A stretch of 64,000 nucleotides of DNA from Cyclobacterium qasimii M12-11B (GCF_000427295.1 NZ_ATNM01000142.1:35600-99599), one strand, 5' to 3'. Positions 17,381 through 27,845 are shown, counted from the first letter of the stretch. Numbers and translations are program-made. Notes: generated by a model not told the origin, from the letters alone.

Positions 17381-18109
17381 ATGATTAAAATTCTCGCCTT
17401 TACACTTCTGATTATTTGTCCGGTTTTTTCCTTTGAAAATACGCAATTACCTGAGCTTGTTAAAAAAGTTGAGCCTAATTCAAGCTCAGATAAGGTAGCC
17501 GCTTCAGTTGCCACTATTTGGGAGCGTATTCGATCGGATCAAAATTCGTTGAAGAAAGAAGTGTTGGTGATGGCATATGAAGGTTATCAGAAAATGGTGA
17601 ATGATGGCTTACTTGAAGAAGGTAAACCTTTGACAATTATTGATTTTGACCTGCCATCCTCTGAGGAAAGGCTTTGGATAATAGACATCCAAAACCAAGA
17701 GCTGGAATATGTTTCATTAGTGGCTCATGGGAGAAACTCCGGTGGGCTTCACGCCGAAAAATTCTCAAATGTTCCGGAGAGTTATATGAGTAGTCTTGGT
17801 TTTTACCTTACTGCTGAAACATACATAGGAAAGCATGGGAAATCTTTAAGGTTGGATGGAATGGAAGAAGGGATTAATGATAATGCTCGGTTAAGGGCAA
17901 TCGTAATGCACGCTGCTGAATATGCTGAGGGTTCATTTGTTAAGCTTCATGGCAGGTTGGGTAGAAGCTTGGGCTGTCCAGCATTACCAGACGATAATTT
18001 TAAAGAAATAATTGATTTAATAAAGAATAAAAGCTGTTTATTTATTCACGCCAGTGAAAATACCTATAGGACTCAATCCGCTTATATTGGGCGTTTTACA
18101 GCAGGGTAA
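17381..18109 (+). CDS. Exported murein L,D-transpeptidase catalytic-domain family protein (YkuD_2 type)
   Basis: This is predicted to act on peptidoglycan cross-bridges in the periplasm. The 242 residues begin with a signal peptide (IKILAFTLLIICPVFSF). The conserved family segments are VAHGRNSGG, SSLGFYLTAETYIGKHGKS, RLRAIVMHAAEYA and GRSLGCPALP, which contains the catalytic-type Cys in an S-x-G-C pattern preceded by a conserved His. It converges with the larger L,D-transpeptidase gene 19 bases away, so two wall-remodelling enzymes of different subfamilies face each other. Whether it makes or cuts 3-3 links is not known for most members. Confidence 0.85.
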   Translation: MIKILAFTLLIICPVFSFENTQLPELVKKVEPNSSSDKVAASVATIWERIRSDQNSLKKEVLVMAYEGYQKMVNDGLLEEGKPLTIIDFDLPSSEERLWIIDIQNQELEYVSLVAHGRNSGGLHAEKFSNVPESYMSSLGFYLTAETYIGKHGKSLRLDGMEEGINDNARLRAIVMHAAEYAEGSFVKLHGRLGRSLGCPALPDDNFKEIIDLIKNKSCLFIHASENTYRTQSAYIGRFTAG

Positions 18110-18128
18110 TTCCCACTACCTCTCAGTT

Positions 18129-19803
18129 TTAAAAATAATCCTTCAAAGGCTTTTGTAATAAATCGAAAAGCTCATCATCTCTTGAATAAATATCCTTTCT
18201 AACCTGGTCAGTGTTTTTGCTATCTGTCCAAAAAGTAAGGTAGAGAATGATGACAGGAATTTTTCTAGTAAGCGTAACAGATTTTTCTTTATTCGCTTCC
18301 ATTGCTTTTTTTATCAGCTCGTCTGTCCACAAAGGTTGGTCGGCAAGTAATAACTTGGCCAACTCAAATGGCTGTTGGATACGAATACATCCCGAACTCA
18401 AAGCCCTTTCTTCTTTGGAAAAAAGCGTTCTTGCAGGGGTGTCGTGAATGTATACATTGTGCTTGTTCGGAAACATAAATTTCACCTTCCCAAGAGAATT
18501 ATGTGCTCCTGGGTCTTCCCTTATCATATATTTGAAGTTTTTGCTGGTTACAGTATTCCAGTTGATTTCAGAGGGATTGATTTCCTTTCCTGAATAATCG
18601 AGAATCCGCATGTTCTTAGACGCCAGATAATTTTGATTTTTCTTGATTGATGGAAGGACATCATTCTTTAATATGGTAGGAGGCACTGTCCATGTAGGGC
18701 TAAACACCAAATAAGACATTGCAGCATTGAAAACAGGCGTTTTTCTATACGATTTACCTACAATGGCATTGGTGTGCAATAAGGTGTCTGTCTTACTGAT
18801 AAAATCCATGGCATAATTGGCAATATTTACAAGTATCATTTCCTGGACAGTAGTGTCAGGAAGCCACCTTAAGCGTTCCATATTCACGCCGATCTGTTTG
18901 ATGACCTCTAGAGGACTCTTGTTCAAAGCATCAATAGTGGCCTTTCCCAAAACACCATCAGCCTTTAAGCCGTTTCTTTCCTGAAAAACCTTAACACCAT
19001 TCAATAAAAGAGAATCGTATACTTCCACATTTTCGGATTGAATAGGGGAAGCTTTTAAATCTCCCCAGAACAATAACCTTTCCCTGATAATTTTCACCTC
19101 GGGGCTTGCCTGCGCAAGCTCGATTGGTTCCTTTATCGTTATGGTTTTCCAGTTTTTAGCGCTTTGGTTCTTTTGAAGTCCTATGTACTTGATCATGGAC
19201 TGTCTCATCCGGGTGTAAATGGCGAACTTCGGTTGAAGGCTGAATAACTGTGTCCTGACATTGCCTTGGGAAACTGCTAAGTGAAGTTTTTCTACAACCT
19301 TTTGCTCGTTGCCTTTTTGCATGATTTCCCAGGATCCATTGATATGCTCCGGGTGAACTTTCCCCCCGTAAATGTGACTGGCATAAACGATGAATGCATC
19401 GCTAAGCAAGAAATCAACCTTGGCCAATTCATGTGCCGTTAACGGAGTCCCTGAGAAATATTTTTCAAAATAAGGATTGATGGCAACAAGGTGGTAGTCT
19501 TCCGGAATTAAGCCCTCGAATGCTGCATTTTGTATAAGCAATCGCAATTCCAGTGCGTTGCATGTGAATGTTTGGTTTTCAGACCACCCAGGTTCAAATG
19601 CCCTGTCGGAATAAAAGACAGGTAATTCTGTGCTTGAATATAAGGGGCTTTCGTTGAAGAGGATATTCAAATAAGTGCTATCCCCTTCCAGTATCGTTCT
19701 GATTTCGTTTGTTACCAATTGGTTTTGTGAAAAGACCTCGATCCTTAAAAAAAACCATTTGGGTTACCAGTAGTAAATAGAAACAATACTTTGCTTTTTT
19801 CAT
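18129..19803 (-). CDS. L,D-transpeptidase (YcbB/LdtD-like) with signal peptide, broken by one frameshift
   Basis: This would form 3-3 peptidoglycan cross-links or attach proteins to the wall. The body from 19718 holds an N-terminal scaffold domain, a peptidoglycan-binding domain (VKVFQERNGLKADGVLGKAT) and the YkuD domain with ALSSGCIRIQQ (catalytic Cys) and a His in VYIHDTPA. It lacks an export signal unless the start is the ATG at 19803. That frame breaks at the 8-A run 19747-19754 (plus strand). Removing one base gives [20 protein letters not shown], a good signal peptide, then VFSQ as cleavage site, and 557 residues. Its ATG overlaps the kdsA TGA, so the two are coupled. Confidence 0.88.
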
Positions 19804-20646
19804 GACAGCGAATAATTTTTAAATTGATTTCCTAGCATCCAGGCACTTTTAAGCATGGCTAGAAAATCATCCATGTCTTCAAGAGGGATCATATTAGGTC
19901 CATCACTTAATGCTACAGATGGATTTGGGTGGGTTTCGATAAAAAACCATCGATTCCAGCTGCTCCAGCTGCTCTTGCCAGGTAGGGCGCCATTTGGCGT
20001 TGACCTCCACTTGTTCCTTTATTTGCACCCGGCTGTTGTACACTATGGGTGACATCGAATATTACAGGAGCGAACTGCCGCATGATTGGTAAGGCGCGCA
20101 TGTCTACCACAAGATTATGGTAACCGAGAGAAAAACCTCTTTCAGTAAGCGCCACATTGTTATTGCCAGTAGACCGAACCTTGTCCACCGCATATTGCAT
20201 GTCTTCGGGTGCCATAAACTGACCTCTTTTATTTTGATAGCTTTACCGGTTTTTCCTGCGGCTATCAAAAGGTCTGTTTGCCGACAAAGAAAAGCTGGGA
20301 TCTGCAAAACGTCGACTACATCAGCCACAGCCTCTACTTGATAGCTTTCATGTACATCTGTCACCAAAGGTACATTAAGCGTATTGCCTACCGTTTGAAG
20401 TACTTGTAAAGATTTTTCATGTCCAATACCCCTATAAGAATCAGAGGAGGTTCGGTTTGCCTTGTCGAAAGAAGCCTTAAAGACGTATCCAAAACCGTGT
20501 TTTGCGGCAAGATCTTTAACAGTACTGCCTATTTCGAGGCAAATGTCCAGGCTTTCTACTGCACAAGGACCTGAAAATAAAATAGGTTGGCTTCCACCCA
20601 ATATCAGGTTTTTTCCTATGGTCATTGTATGCTGACTTCTTTCCAT
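19800..20646 (-). CDS. kdsA: 3-deoxy-8-phosphooctulonate (KDO-8-P) synthase, broken by two frameshifts
   Basis: KdsA condenses phosphoenolpyruvate with arabinose 5-phosphate to KDO-8-P for the lipopolysaccharide inner core. The protein is read in three pieces. First, from the ATG at 20646 through FSGPCAVES and [12 protein letters not shown]. Second, after a break at 20227-20230, from [17 protein letters not shown] through [20 protein letters not shown]. Third, after a break at 19941-19946, [19 protein letters not shown] to the end. Each break is repaired by adding one base to an A or T run, giving 282 residues. It is normally essential in Gram-negative cells with Kdo lipid A. It follows kdsC and precedes the L,D-transpeptidase. 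Confidence 0.94.
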
Positions 20647-20669
20647 TTTTGACTTCAATAATTTATATA

Positions 20670-21233
20670 TTAGGTAAGGTTTTTAGCAGGCATTGAAGGT
20701 AGATTTCCACCAGCAAAGAGGATTAAGTCAGCTAATTCTCTAAAAGCTCCCTGCCCTCCCTTTTTTAGGGTGACATAATCTACTTTTTCTTTGACATAGT
20801 GTATTGCATCTGCAGGAGCTGCTGAAAAACCAACATTTAATAACAGTTCCAGATCGATTATATCATCTCCAATATAAGCAACTTGATTCGGATTTAATTC
20901 CATTTCCTCCATAACAGCTGATAAAGTTGGCCACTTTTCCCGAATGCCATGCAGATGGAAATCTACTCCCATTTGTTCGCATCGGATTTTGGATACAGAT
21001 ACATTTCTTCCAGTGATTATACCAGTTTTTATACCGTTATCACGAAGGTAAGGGATGATTTGCCCATCCTTTACCTGAAACCTTTTGTACTCCATACCAT
21101 TGTCGTCCAAAATGATTCCTCCATCTGTTAGTACGCCATCGAGATCAGTTACCAGAAGTTTTATTTCTCTGGCCTTATTAAGTACTTCTTCAAAGTTAGT
21201 ATTGAAGTAATCCATCATCGCTTGTTTTTCCAT
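20670..21233 (-). CDS. kdsC: KDO-8-phosphate phosphatase (HAD family)
   Basis: KdsC removes phosphate from KDO-8-P made by KdsA, giving free KDO. The 187 residues form a small HAD fold without a cap domain: the nucleophile motif TDLDGVLTDGG (about residues 28-38), the second motif GIITGRN, the conserved Lys region, and the last motif YIGDDIIDLELL. It starts inside the end of the upstream GNAT-nitrilase gene (19-base overlap) and ends 23 bases before kdsA. The kdsC-kdsA neighbourhood makes the KDO assignment firm over other small HAD phosphatases. Confidence 0.93.
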   Translation of the reverse strand: MEKQAMMDYFNTNFEEVLNKAREIKLLVTDLDGVLTDGGIILDDNGMEYKRFQVKDGQIIPYLRDNGIKTGIITGRNVSVSKIRCEQMGVDFHLHGIREKWPTLSAVMEEMELNPNQVAYIGDDIIDLELLLNVGFSAAPADAIHYVKEKVDYVTLKKGGQGAFRELADLILFAGGNLPSMPAKNLT

Positions 21234-22756
21234 TGGATGGAATACAAGTCCAACCTCCGTTGTTCAAGATTTCTTACACTGCCTGTTTTACGTAACTTGG
21301 TCAATAACCCCAGATCTACATCTGCCACAATAGTGGTCTCTGTGTTTAGGGACGCTTCGCCTATAATTGCGTCGTGTGGAAAAGAAAAGTCAGAAGGAGA
21401 GTAGATCGCTGCCTGAGAATGTTGGATGTCCATGTTTTCAACACGAGGTAAGTTGCCAACAGAACCGGTGATGGCGACATAACATTCATTCTCAATGGCT
21501 CTGGCTTTAGCACAGGTGCTTACTCTCAGGTAAGCATTCTTAGTGTCTGTCCAAAATGGTACAAAAAGGATATCCATTTCCTTCTCTGCCAATATGCGGC
21601 CCAATTCAGGGAATTCCACATCATAGCAGATAAGGATACCTATCTTTCCAGCATCTGTGTCAAATACTTTTATTTGATTCCCTCCTTGAAGGCCCCAGTA
21701 AGACTGCTCATCAGGAGTGATGTGAAGTTTGTATTGTTTGTCCATAGTGCCGTCTCTTCTGCATAGATAACTTACATTACGGAGTTTTTTGCCATCATAT
21801 TCAGGCATACTTCCAGCGATAATGTTGACATTATATGACAATGCCAAGTCCCGCATACGGTTTACAATTTCTTCTGTGTAATCGGCGAGGTTTCTAATTG
21901 CTTCAGAAGCATCCATTTTGTTAAAACCTGCTAATAATGGTGCATTAAAAAATTCAGGGAACAAACAGAAGTCAGACTGGTAATCAGAAACAGTATCTAC
22001 AAAAAACTCTACCTGTTGCATCAAATCGTCCACATCAGTGAATCGCCTCATCTTCCATTGAACGAGCCCTAACCTTACAATAGTTTTCTTATTCCCAATT
22101 AATTTTTCATCCTTTTCATAATAAATATTGATCCATTCCAGTAAGGTGGCGTAGGCGCGGGAGTCTGTGTCTTCAGGAAGGTATTTGGTGATTACTTTCC
22201 TGACGTGAAATTCATTGGCCAGTTGAAAGGAAAGTACAGAGTCAAATATTTCTTTGTTTTTTACCAGTTCAATGTATTTTCTCGGAGACATTTGATCAGC
22301 GAATTTGCTGTAACCTGGTATTCTTCCTCCGGCGATTATAGACCTTAGGTTTAGGTTCTCGCAAAGTTCTTTTCTCGCATCATAAAGCCTTCTGCCTAGA
22401 CGCAAGCCTCTGTATTCTTTGTCTACAAACACATCCGTGCCGTAAAGTGTGTCTCCATCGGGGTCGTGGGTGTCAAATTTGCCAAATCCAGTGATTTGCC
22501 CATAGGAATGGCTGTCGCCATATTTGGCATAGTCTACTATAAGGCTCATTGCTACAGCTACGACCTTACCATTGTCCTCCAAACAAATTTGCCCTTCAGG
22601 AAAGGCATTAAGTTGATTCTTGAATTCCTCCTTAGTCCAGGACATTGCCTGGGTTTTATAAGTAGAAACCATTATTTCACGAATGTCATTAAAATCAGAA
22701 TGTTTGATATTTCTGAGTTTAAGCCTGTGTTCGAGTTCTTCCTTTTGTTTACTCAT
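21215..22756 (-). CDS. GNAT acetyltransferase-nitrilase fusion protein
   Basis: This 513-residue protein has two domains. Residues 1 to about 200 form a GNAT N-acyltransferase with the acetyl-CoA segment DKEYRGLRLGRRLYDARKEL. Residues about 225-500 form a carbon-nitrogen hydrolase with the catalytic triad Glu (LFPEFFNAPLLA), Lys (KQYKLHITPDEQ) and Cys (ILICYDVEFPELGR). Such fusions are widespread in Bacteroidota but their substrate is not established; an amide or acylated amine handled by both halves is a natural guess. It overlaps kdsC by 19 bases and leads the kdsC-kdsA-L,D-transpeptidase run. It has no signal peptide, so it is cytoplasmic. Confidence 0.9.
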   Translation of the reverse strand: MSKQKEELEHRLKLRNIKHSDFNDIREIMVSTYKTQAMSWTKEEFKNQLNAFPEGQICLEDNGKVVAVAMSLIVDYAKYGDSHSYGQITGFGKFDTHDPDGDTLYGTDVFVDKEYRGLRLGRRLYDARKELCENLNLRSIIAGGRIPGYSKFADQMSPRKYIELVKNKEIFDSVLSFQLANEFHVRKVITKYLPEDTDSRAYATLLEWINIYYEKDEKLIGNKKTIVRLGLVQWKMRRFTDVDDLMQQVEFFVDTVSDYQSDFCLFPEFFNAPLLAGFNKMDASEAIRNLADYTEEIVNRMRDLALSYNVNIIAGSMPEYDGKKLRNVSYLCRRDGTMDKQYKLHITPDEQSYWGLQGGNQIKVFDTDAGKIGILICYDVEFPELGRILAEKEMDILFVPFWTDTKNAYLRVSTCAKARAIENECYVAITGSVGNLPRVENMDIQHSQAAIYSPSDFSFPHDAIIGEASLNTETTIVADVDLGLLTKLRKTGSVRNLEQRRLDLYSIQWKNKR

Positions 22757-22965
22757 GGGAATAAAATTAGCAACAAATGTACCTAAATTGATGGCTTAAT
22801 GGGAGTAGTTAAGAAAATTTAGAGGGATTTTTAAACTTCAATAAATTAAATTTAACTTTTTGCTCCTAAGCGTGTTACTTTAAAGGTAGATAAACAAATT
22901 TTTTTATTTATTTATCCGTAGCTTACATATGTTTTTTTAGGTTTTAATGGTTAGTGCCACACTAT

Positions 22966-23862
22966 ATGAATGAATTCTTAAAAGATGTAAAAGAGGGTAA
23001 ATTTCTTGAGAAAATAAACGAGTTTCTCAATTTGAAATTATTAATGTTTGGAGAAACAACGCTAACCTTAGGCTTGCTTTTAGGCTTAACCATTTCAATT
23101 ATTCTGGTTTTTGTCGTATCTGAGTTGGCGCGAAAATTTCTCGCCAATAAGGTTTTAGCCAAATACAAACTGGAAGTTGGTATTCGTCAATCCATAGCAA
23201 CCATCTTTAAATACCTTTTGATCATTATCGGTTTGGTCACCATTTTGCAAAACAGCAATGTAGACTTAAGTGCTCTTGGTATTTTGGCAGGAGCTGTCGG
23301 TGTGGGTATAGGTTTTGGACTTCAGAATATAACGAATAATTTCATAAGTGGATTGGTTATTCTTTTAGAAAGGCCAATAAAAGTAGGGGATAGAATTGAA
23401 GTAGATGATGTATATGGCGATGTGATGTCGATTTCAGCAAGATCTACCACGATACTTACAAATGATAATATTTCAATAATAGTCCCTAATAGTCAGTTTA
23501 TTGACAATGCTGTAATCAATTGGTCTCATAATGATAATAATATAAGGTTTAATATACCTGTAGGGGTTTCTTATAAGGAAGATCCTGAGAAAATAAAGAA
23601 CATCTTGCTGGAAGTGGTTAAAAAGAATCCCGGGGTGCTTATGAAACCCGAACCCGATGTGCTCTTTGATAAATACAATGATAGTAGTATAGATTTCAAT
23701 CTTAGGGTATGGACAACTGAATATACCACCAAGCCAAATGTTTTGAAGAGTCAGTTGTATTACGAGATTTTCAAAAAGTTTGTAGAGGAGAAAGTAGAGA
23801 TTCCATTCCCTCAAAGGGATATACATATCCGCTCAGGTTTAGATAAAATTGCACCAGACTAA
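22966..23862 (+). CDS. Small-conductance mechanosensitive channel (MscS family)
   Basis: This inner-membrane channel would release solutes on hypo-osmotic shock. I prefer the ATG at 22966 (MNEFLKDVKEG) to an in-frame GTG 12 bases earlier. The 298 residues have three membrane helices (about 30-52, 75-95 and 100-125). The third, pore-lining helix is the Gly/Ala-rich GILAGAVGVGIGFGLQNITN. A beta domain follows (LLERPIKVGDRIEVDDVYGD) and then an alpha/beta cytoplasmic cage. It stands alone between divergent and tandem neighbours. Its short form is typical of MscS rather than the larger MscK types. Confidence 0.93.
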   Translation: MNEFLKDVKEGKFLEKINEFLNLKLLMFGETTLTLGLLLGLTISIILVFVVSELARKFLANKVLAKYKLEVGIRQSIATIFKYLLIIIGLVTILQNSNVDLSALGILAGAVGVGIGFGLQNITNNFISGLVILLERPIKVGDRIEVDDVYGDVMSISARSTTILTNDNISIIVPNSQFIDNAVINWSHNDNNIRFNIPVGVSYKEDPEKIKNILLEVVKKNPGVLMKPEPDVLFDKYNDSSIDFNLRVWTTEYTTKPNVLKSQLYYEIFKKFVEEKVEIPFPQRDIHIRSGLDKIAPD

Positions 23863-23944
23863 TTTTTTTATTTCCTGTTTCTATTTACCTTTAGGGGGGT
23901 TATTGCCAATAGGTTAATAGCAAAGGATAAGGTACCATAGAAAG

Positions 23945-24889
23945 ATGACCAAGAAAATATTTTTTATAGCATTTTTTTTAACAGCGATTTCAAATCAAAT
24001 ATTTGCTCAAGGATTTAACCGGTATGCTCGTGAGAAACCATGGTCATTTTCGATACAAGGTGGACCTTCTCAATATTTCGGGGATCTCTACGCCCTTTGG
24101 GAATACAAAGAAGGCATTCAACCAGATTATAATGTTGGATTAAGTGCTCGCTATACTTTTGGTACAAATTTGAAAGCAAGGGGAGATATTGGGTTTTACC
24201 AGATTTCCGGGCAAGACGATCACGCAGACCCTGAGAGTGGAAGGATACCGCGAAATTTGAATTTTAGAAGTAGAAACTTTGAGGCAGCATTAATGGTTGA
24301 ATACTATTTGTATCCTGTAAAAGTATACTACGTCTCTAGAGAGTTTTATAATCCATACGTGTTTTTTGGAATAGGAGCGACTACGAATAACCCACAAACA
24401 CTTTACAGTGGGGAATGGGTGAATTTGCGCCCTTTAAGGACTGAAAATGAATACTATAATGAGATAGTTACAGTCTTTCCCATGGGACTTGGCTTTAAAT
24501 ACAAGGCAAATGTTTACATGGACTTTTTTGTTGAAGGGAGTTATCGGTTTACACTTTCAGATCATCTTGATGATGTTAGTGCATTCAACATCTCTGGGTT
24601 TTATGAGGAATTGATAGAAGATTATATAACAGGGCTGGATCCGGACCGTTTGCGTTTTTCTATCAGGGAAGACAGGTTTTTACTCCCAAATGGCGAACCC
24701 AATGTGGAATTAATAAGGAATACCAAAGGGAGTGCCAGAAGGGGGAGCGGTGACCCGCGCCTTAATGAACCGGGGGCACGATACGATGGTTATTTCACAT
24801 TAAACTTTGGTGCTGAAATTTATTTCTCTCTAGATATTTGGGACAATTGGATATTCAGCAAAAGGAATAGAGGATTTAAATTTAGGTAA
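23945..24889 (+). CDS. DUF6089-family outer-membrane beta-barrel protein
   Basis: This 314-residue secreted protein has a signal peptide (FFIAFFLTAISNQIFAQG) and then alternating amphipathic strands, beginning WSFSIQGGPSQYFGDLY and ending LNFGAEIYFSLDIWDNW. The FGDL segment and overall form match the DUF6089 barrel family, related to PorG-type proteins that accompany type IX secretion. The link to secretion in this organism is inference, since no other secretion gene is near. A loop at about 255-285 is rich in Arg and Gly (RNTKGSARRGSGDPRLNE). It is likely transcribed alone, between mscS and leuS. Confidence 0.75.
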   Translation: MTKKIFFIAFFLTAISNQIFAQGFNRYAREKPWSFSIQGGPSQYFGDLYALWEYKEGIQPDYNVGLSARYTFGTNLKARGDIGFYQISGQDDHADPESGRIPRNLNFRSRNFEAALMVEYYLYPVKVYYVSREFYNPYVFFGIGATTNNPQTLYSGEWVNLRPLRTENEYYNEIVTVFPMGLGFKYKANVYMDFFVEGSYRFTLSDHLDDVSAFNISGFYEELIEDYITGLDPDRLRFSIREDRFLLPNGEPNVELIRNTKGSARRGSGDPRLNEPGARYDGYFTLNFGAEIYFSLDIWDNWIFSKRNRGFKFR

Positions 24890-24945
24890 TTTTTTCGCTG
24901 GTTATTTTTGTTAATTACGGAGTGATTCACATATAGTCATCTATA

Positions 24946-24979
24946 TTCGAAATGAATAGGGATATTTTTTATACTTTTG
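24946..24979 (+). promoter_or_regulatory. Possible leuS promoter
   Basis: TACTTTTG at 24972-24979 matches the Bacteroidota -7 box TAnnTTTG, and TTCG at 24946-24949 could be an imperfect -33 box (TTTG) with a 22-base spacer. The leuS start lies 36 bases downstream. A second -7-like box, TATTTTTG, is at 24903-24910. Confidence 0.35.
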
Positions 24980-25015
24980 GGATTGAATTGACCAATAATT
25001 TTACAATTACTGAAA

Positions 25016-27789
25016 ATGTCTGAATATAATTTTCGCACCATTGAAAAAAAATGGCAGGACCGTTGGGAGCAAACGGGAATTTTCAATGCCAATCCTGTAG
25101 CAAATAAGCCTAAATTTTATTCTTTGGATATGTTCCCATATCCATCAGGAGCGGGGCTACATGTAGGGCATCCACTGGGGTATATAGCCTCTGATATTGT
25201 TACGCGTTATAAAAGGTTAAAAGGATTCAATGTATTGCACCCGATGGGGTATGATTCTTTTGGACTTCCAGCTGAGCAATATGCGATACAGACTGGTCAA
25301 CATCCGGCGATAACTACCGAAGAGAATATTAAAAGATATACCGAACAGCTTAAAAACATAGGTTTTGCATTTGACTGGACCAAGGAAGTAAGGACTTCAG
25401 ATCCTGAATACTACCGTTGGACACAGTGGATTTTCATGCAACTTTTTGATAGCTATTATGACTTAGAGGCCAATAAAGCCCAGTCGATAGGCCATCTTAT
25501 CTCAGTTTTTGAAAAAGATGGAAATCAAAGCCTCAAGGCAGCTTGCGATGAGGATACTGAAGCATTTAGCAAGGAAGATTGGAATAATTATTCTGATGAG
25601 GAAAAACAAAAAACACTTTTAAGATATAGGCTAACCTATTTGGCAGAAACTACTGTCAACTGGTGTGTGCCTTGGGTACGGTGCTTTCGAATGATGAGGT
25701 CAAAGATGGCTTTTCTGAAAGAGGTGGACATCCTGTAGAAAGAAAACGCATGATGCAATGGAGCATGCGAATAACTGCTTATGCAGAACGTTTGCTCACG
25801 GGATTGGAAGGTCTTGACTGGCCTGATCCTGTCAAAGAAATGCAGAGGAATTGGATTGGTAGGTCATTGGGTGCTGAAATGGTATTTGATGTAGAAGGGC
25901 ATGATGAGAAAATCAAGGTTTTCACTACGCGAATTGATACCATATATGGAGTGACCTACTTGGCGTTAGCTCCCGAGCATGAGTTGGTAGCTAATTTGAT
26001 CACTGAGGATCAAAGAGAGACAGCTGTTGACTACGTAGCTCAGGCTAAAAACAGGTCAGAGCGAGACAGGATGTCAGATGTGAAAACTATCTCAGGGGCA
26101 TTCACTGGTAGTTATGCAATAAATCCATTCAATGAAGAAAAAATTCCAATTTGGATAGCTGATTATGTTTTGGCTGGTTACGGAACAGGGGCTGTTATGG
26201 CTGTGCCTTCCCATGACGAGCGAGATTTTAATTTCGCAAATCATTTTGGCTTAGAGAAAAGACAAGTACTAGAAGGAGATATGTCCAATGGTTCCTTTCC
26301 TGGCAAAGGTGGGACTATCATGAACTCTGGCTTTATAAGTGGAATGAAAATGCAGCAGGCTATGGATAAAGCCATTTCCTTTCTTGAAGAAAAAGGAATA
26401 GGAAAAGGCAAAATTCAATATAGAATGAGGGACGCTATTTTTACGCGCCAAAGATATTGGGGTGAGCCACTTCCTGTATATTTCAAAAATAATTTACCTT
26501 ACCTTATTAATGAGAGTGATTTACCTCTAAGGTTACCTGAAGTAGATAAATATTTACCTACAGAAGATGGAGCTCCACCTCTGGGCAGGGCAAAAGACTG
26601 GACTTATAAAACGGAATCGGGAACTTATCCATTGGAAATGAGTACCATGCCAGGTTGGGCAGGTTCAAGTTGGTACTTTTTTAGGTACATGGATGCCAAT
26701 AATAAAGAGGAGTTTGTTGGTAAAACTGCAGCTGATTATTGGGGAGCTGTTGATTTGTATATAGGAGGAGCTGAGCATGCTACCGGTCACTTGCTTTATT
26801 CAAGGTTTTGGACAAAGTTCTTATTTGACAGAGGCCTGGTTTCTATTGAGGAGCCTTTTCAAAAAATGATCAATCAAGGAATGATACAAGGTCGTTCCAA
26901 CTTTGTTTACCGCAAGAAAGGCACCAATGCTTTTGTAAGTCATGGATTGATCGGCGAGCACGAAGTAAGCCCAATGCATGTGGACGTAAACATAGTCTAC
27001 AATGATCAACTGGATCTGGAAGCTTTTAAAAATTGGAGACCTGATCTTAAAGACGCTGAATTCATTCTTGAAGATGGCAAGTACAATTGCGGTGCGGAAG
27101 TTGAAAAAATGTCCAAGTCCAAATACAATGTGGTCAATCCAGATGATGTCATTGAGAGCTATGGTGCTGATACATTAAGGCTTTATGAAATGTTTCTTGG
27201 TCCATTGGAACAATTTAAACCTTGGAATACAAACGGAATTGATGGTGTATTTAAGTTTTTGAAAAAACTTTGGAGACTTTTCCATGACCAAAACGGGGAG
27301 TGGAATGTATCAGACAAACCTGCTTCTAAAGAAGCGCTAAAATCCCTGCATAAAACAATGAAAAAAGTGGAGGAAGATATAGAGCGACATGCTTTCAACA
27401 CCTCTGTTTCTTCATTTATGATTTGTGTAAATGAATTGTCTGCCTTGAAATGCAATAACAAGGATGTTCTGGAGCCACTATTGGTGGTGTTGTCTCCCTA
27501 CGCACCTCATATTGCTGAAGAATTGTGGGAACGGTTAGGACATCAAGAATCAATTATTAATTCCGAATTCCCTCAAGCAGAGGAGAAATACCTTACGGAA
27601 GATAGCCACCAATATCCTGTGTCTATCAATGGTAAAATGAGGGCGAAAATTGAATTGTCATTGAGCCTTTCAAAACAGGAAATAGAAGAAGCAGCACTTG
27701 CTGACGAACATATTCAGAAATGGACAAATGGCCAGAAACCTAAAAAGGTCATCGTCGTTCCTGGTAAAATCGTGAACATTGTACTCTAA
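25016..27789 (+). CDS. leuS: Leucyl-tRNA synthetase, broken by one frameshift
   Basis: LeuRS charges tRNA-Leu and edits wrong amino acids. The first part carries the HIGH-type motif in [12 protein letters not shown] (about residue 45). The second part has the CP1 editing domain ([16 protein letters not shown]) and [14 protein letters not shown], then the anticodon-binding domain. The frame breaks near 25670-25674, inside the region that should read VNWCPALGTVL. The N-terminal frame gives VNWCVPWV and the other frame [11 protein letters not shown]. One base is missing, but a simple run contraction does not restore the conserved Pro, so a substitution is also needed. Full length would be 924 residues, normal for the group. 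A strong terminator follows. Confidence 0.94.
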
Positions 27790-27845
27790 GCGGAAATAGG
27801 GAATAGCTTAACTATTCCCATTGCTTCGTTCAAGTTGAAAATTTC

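Noticed and set aside
20647..20658. TTG start four codons upstream for kdsA
   Set aside because: The ATG at 20646 is a better start and gives a normal N-terminus.
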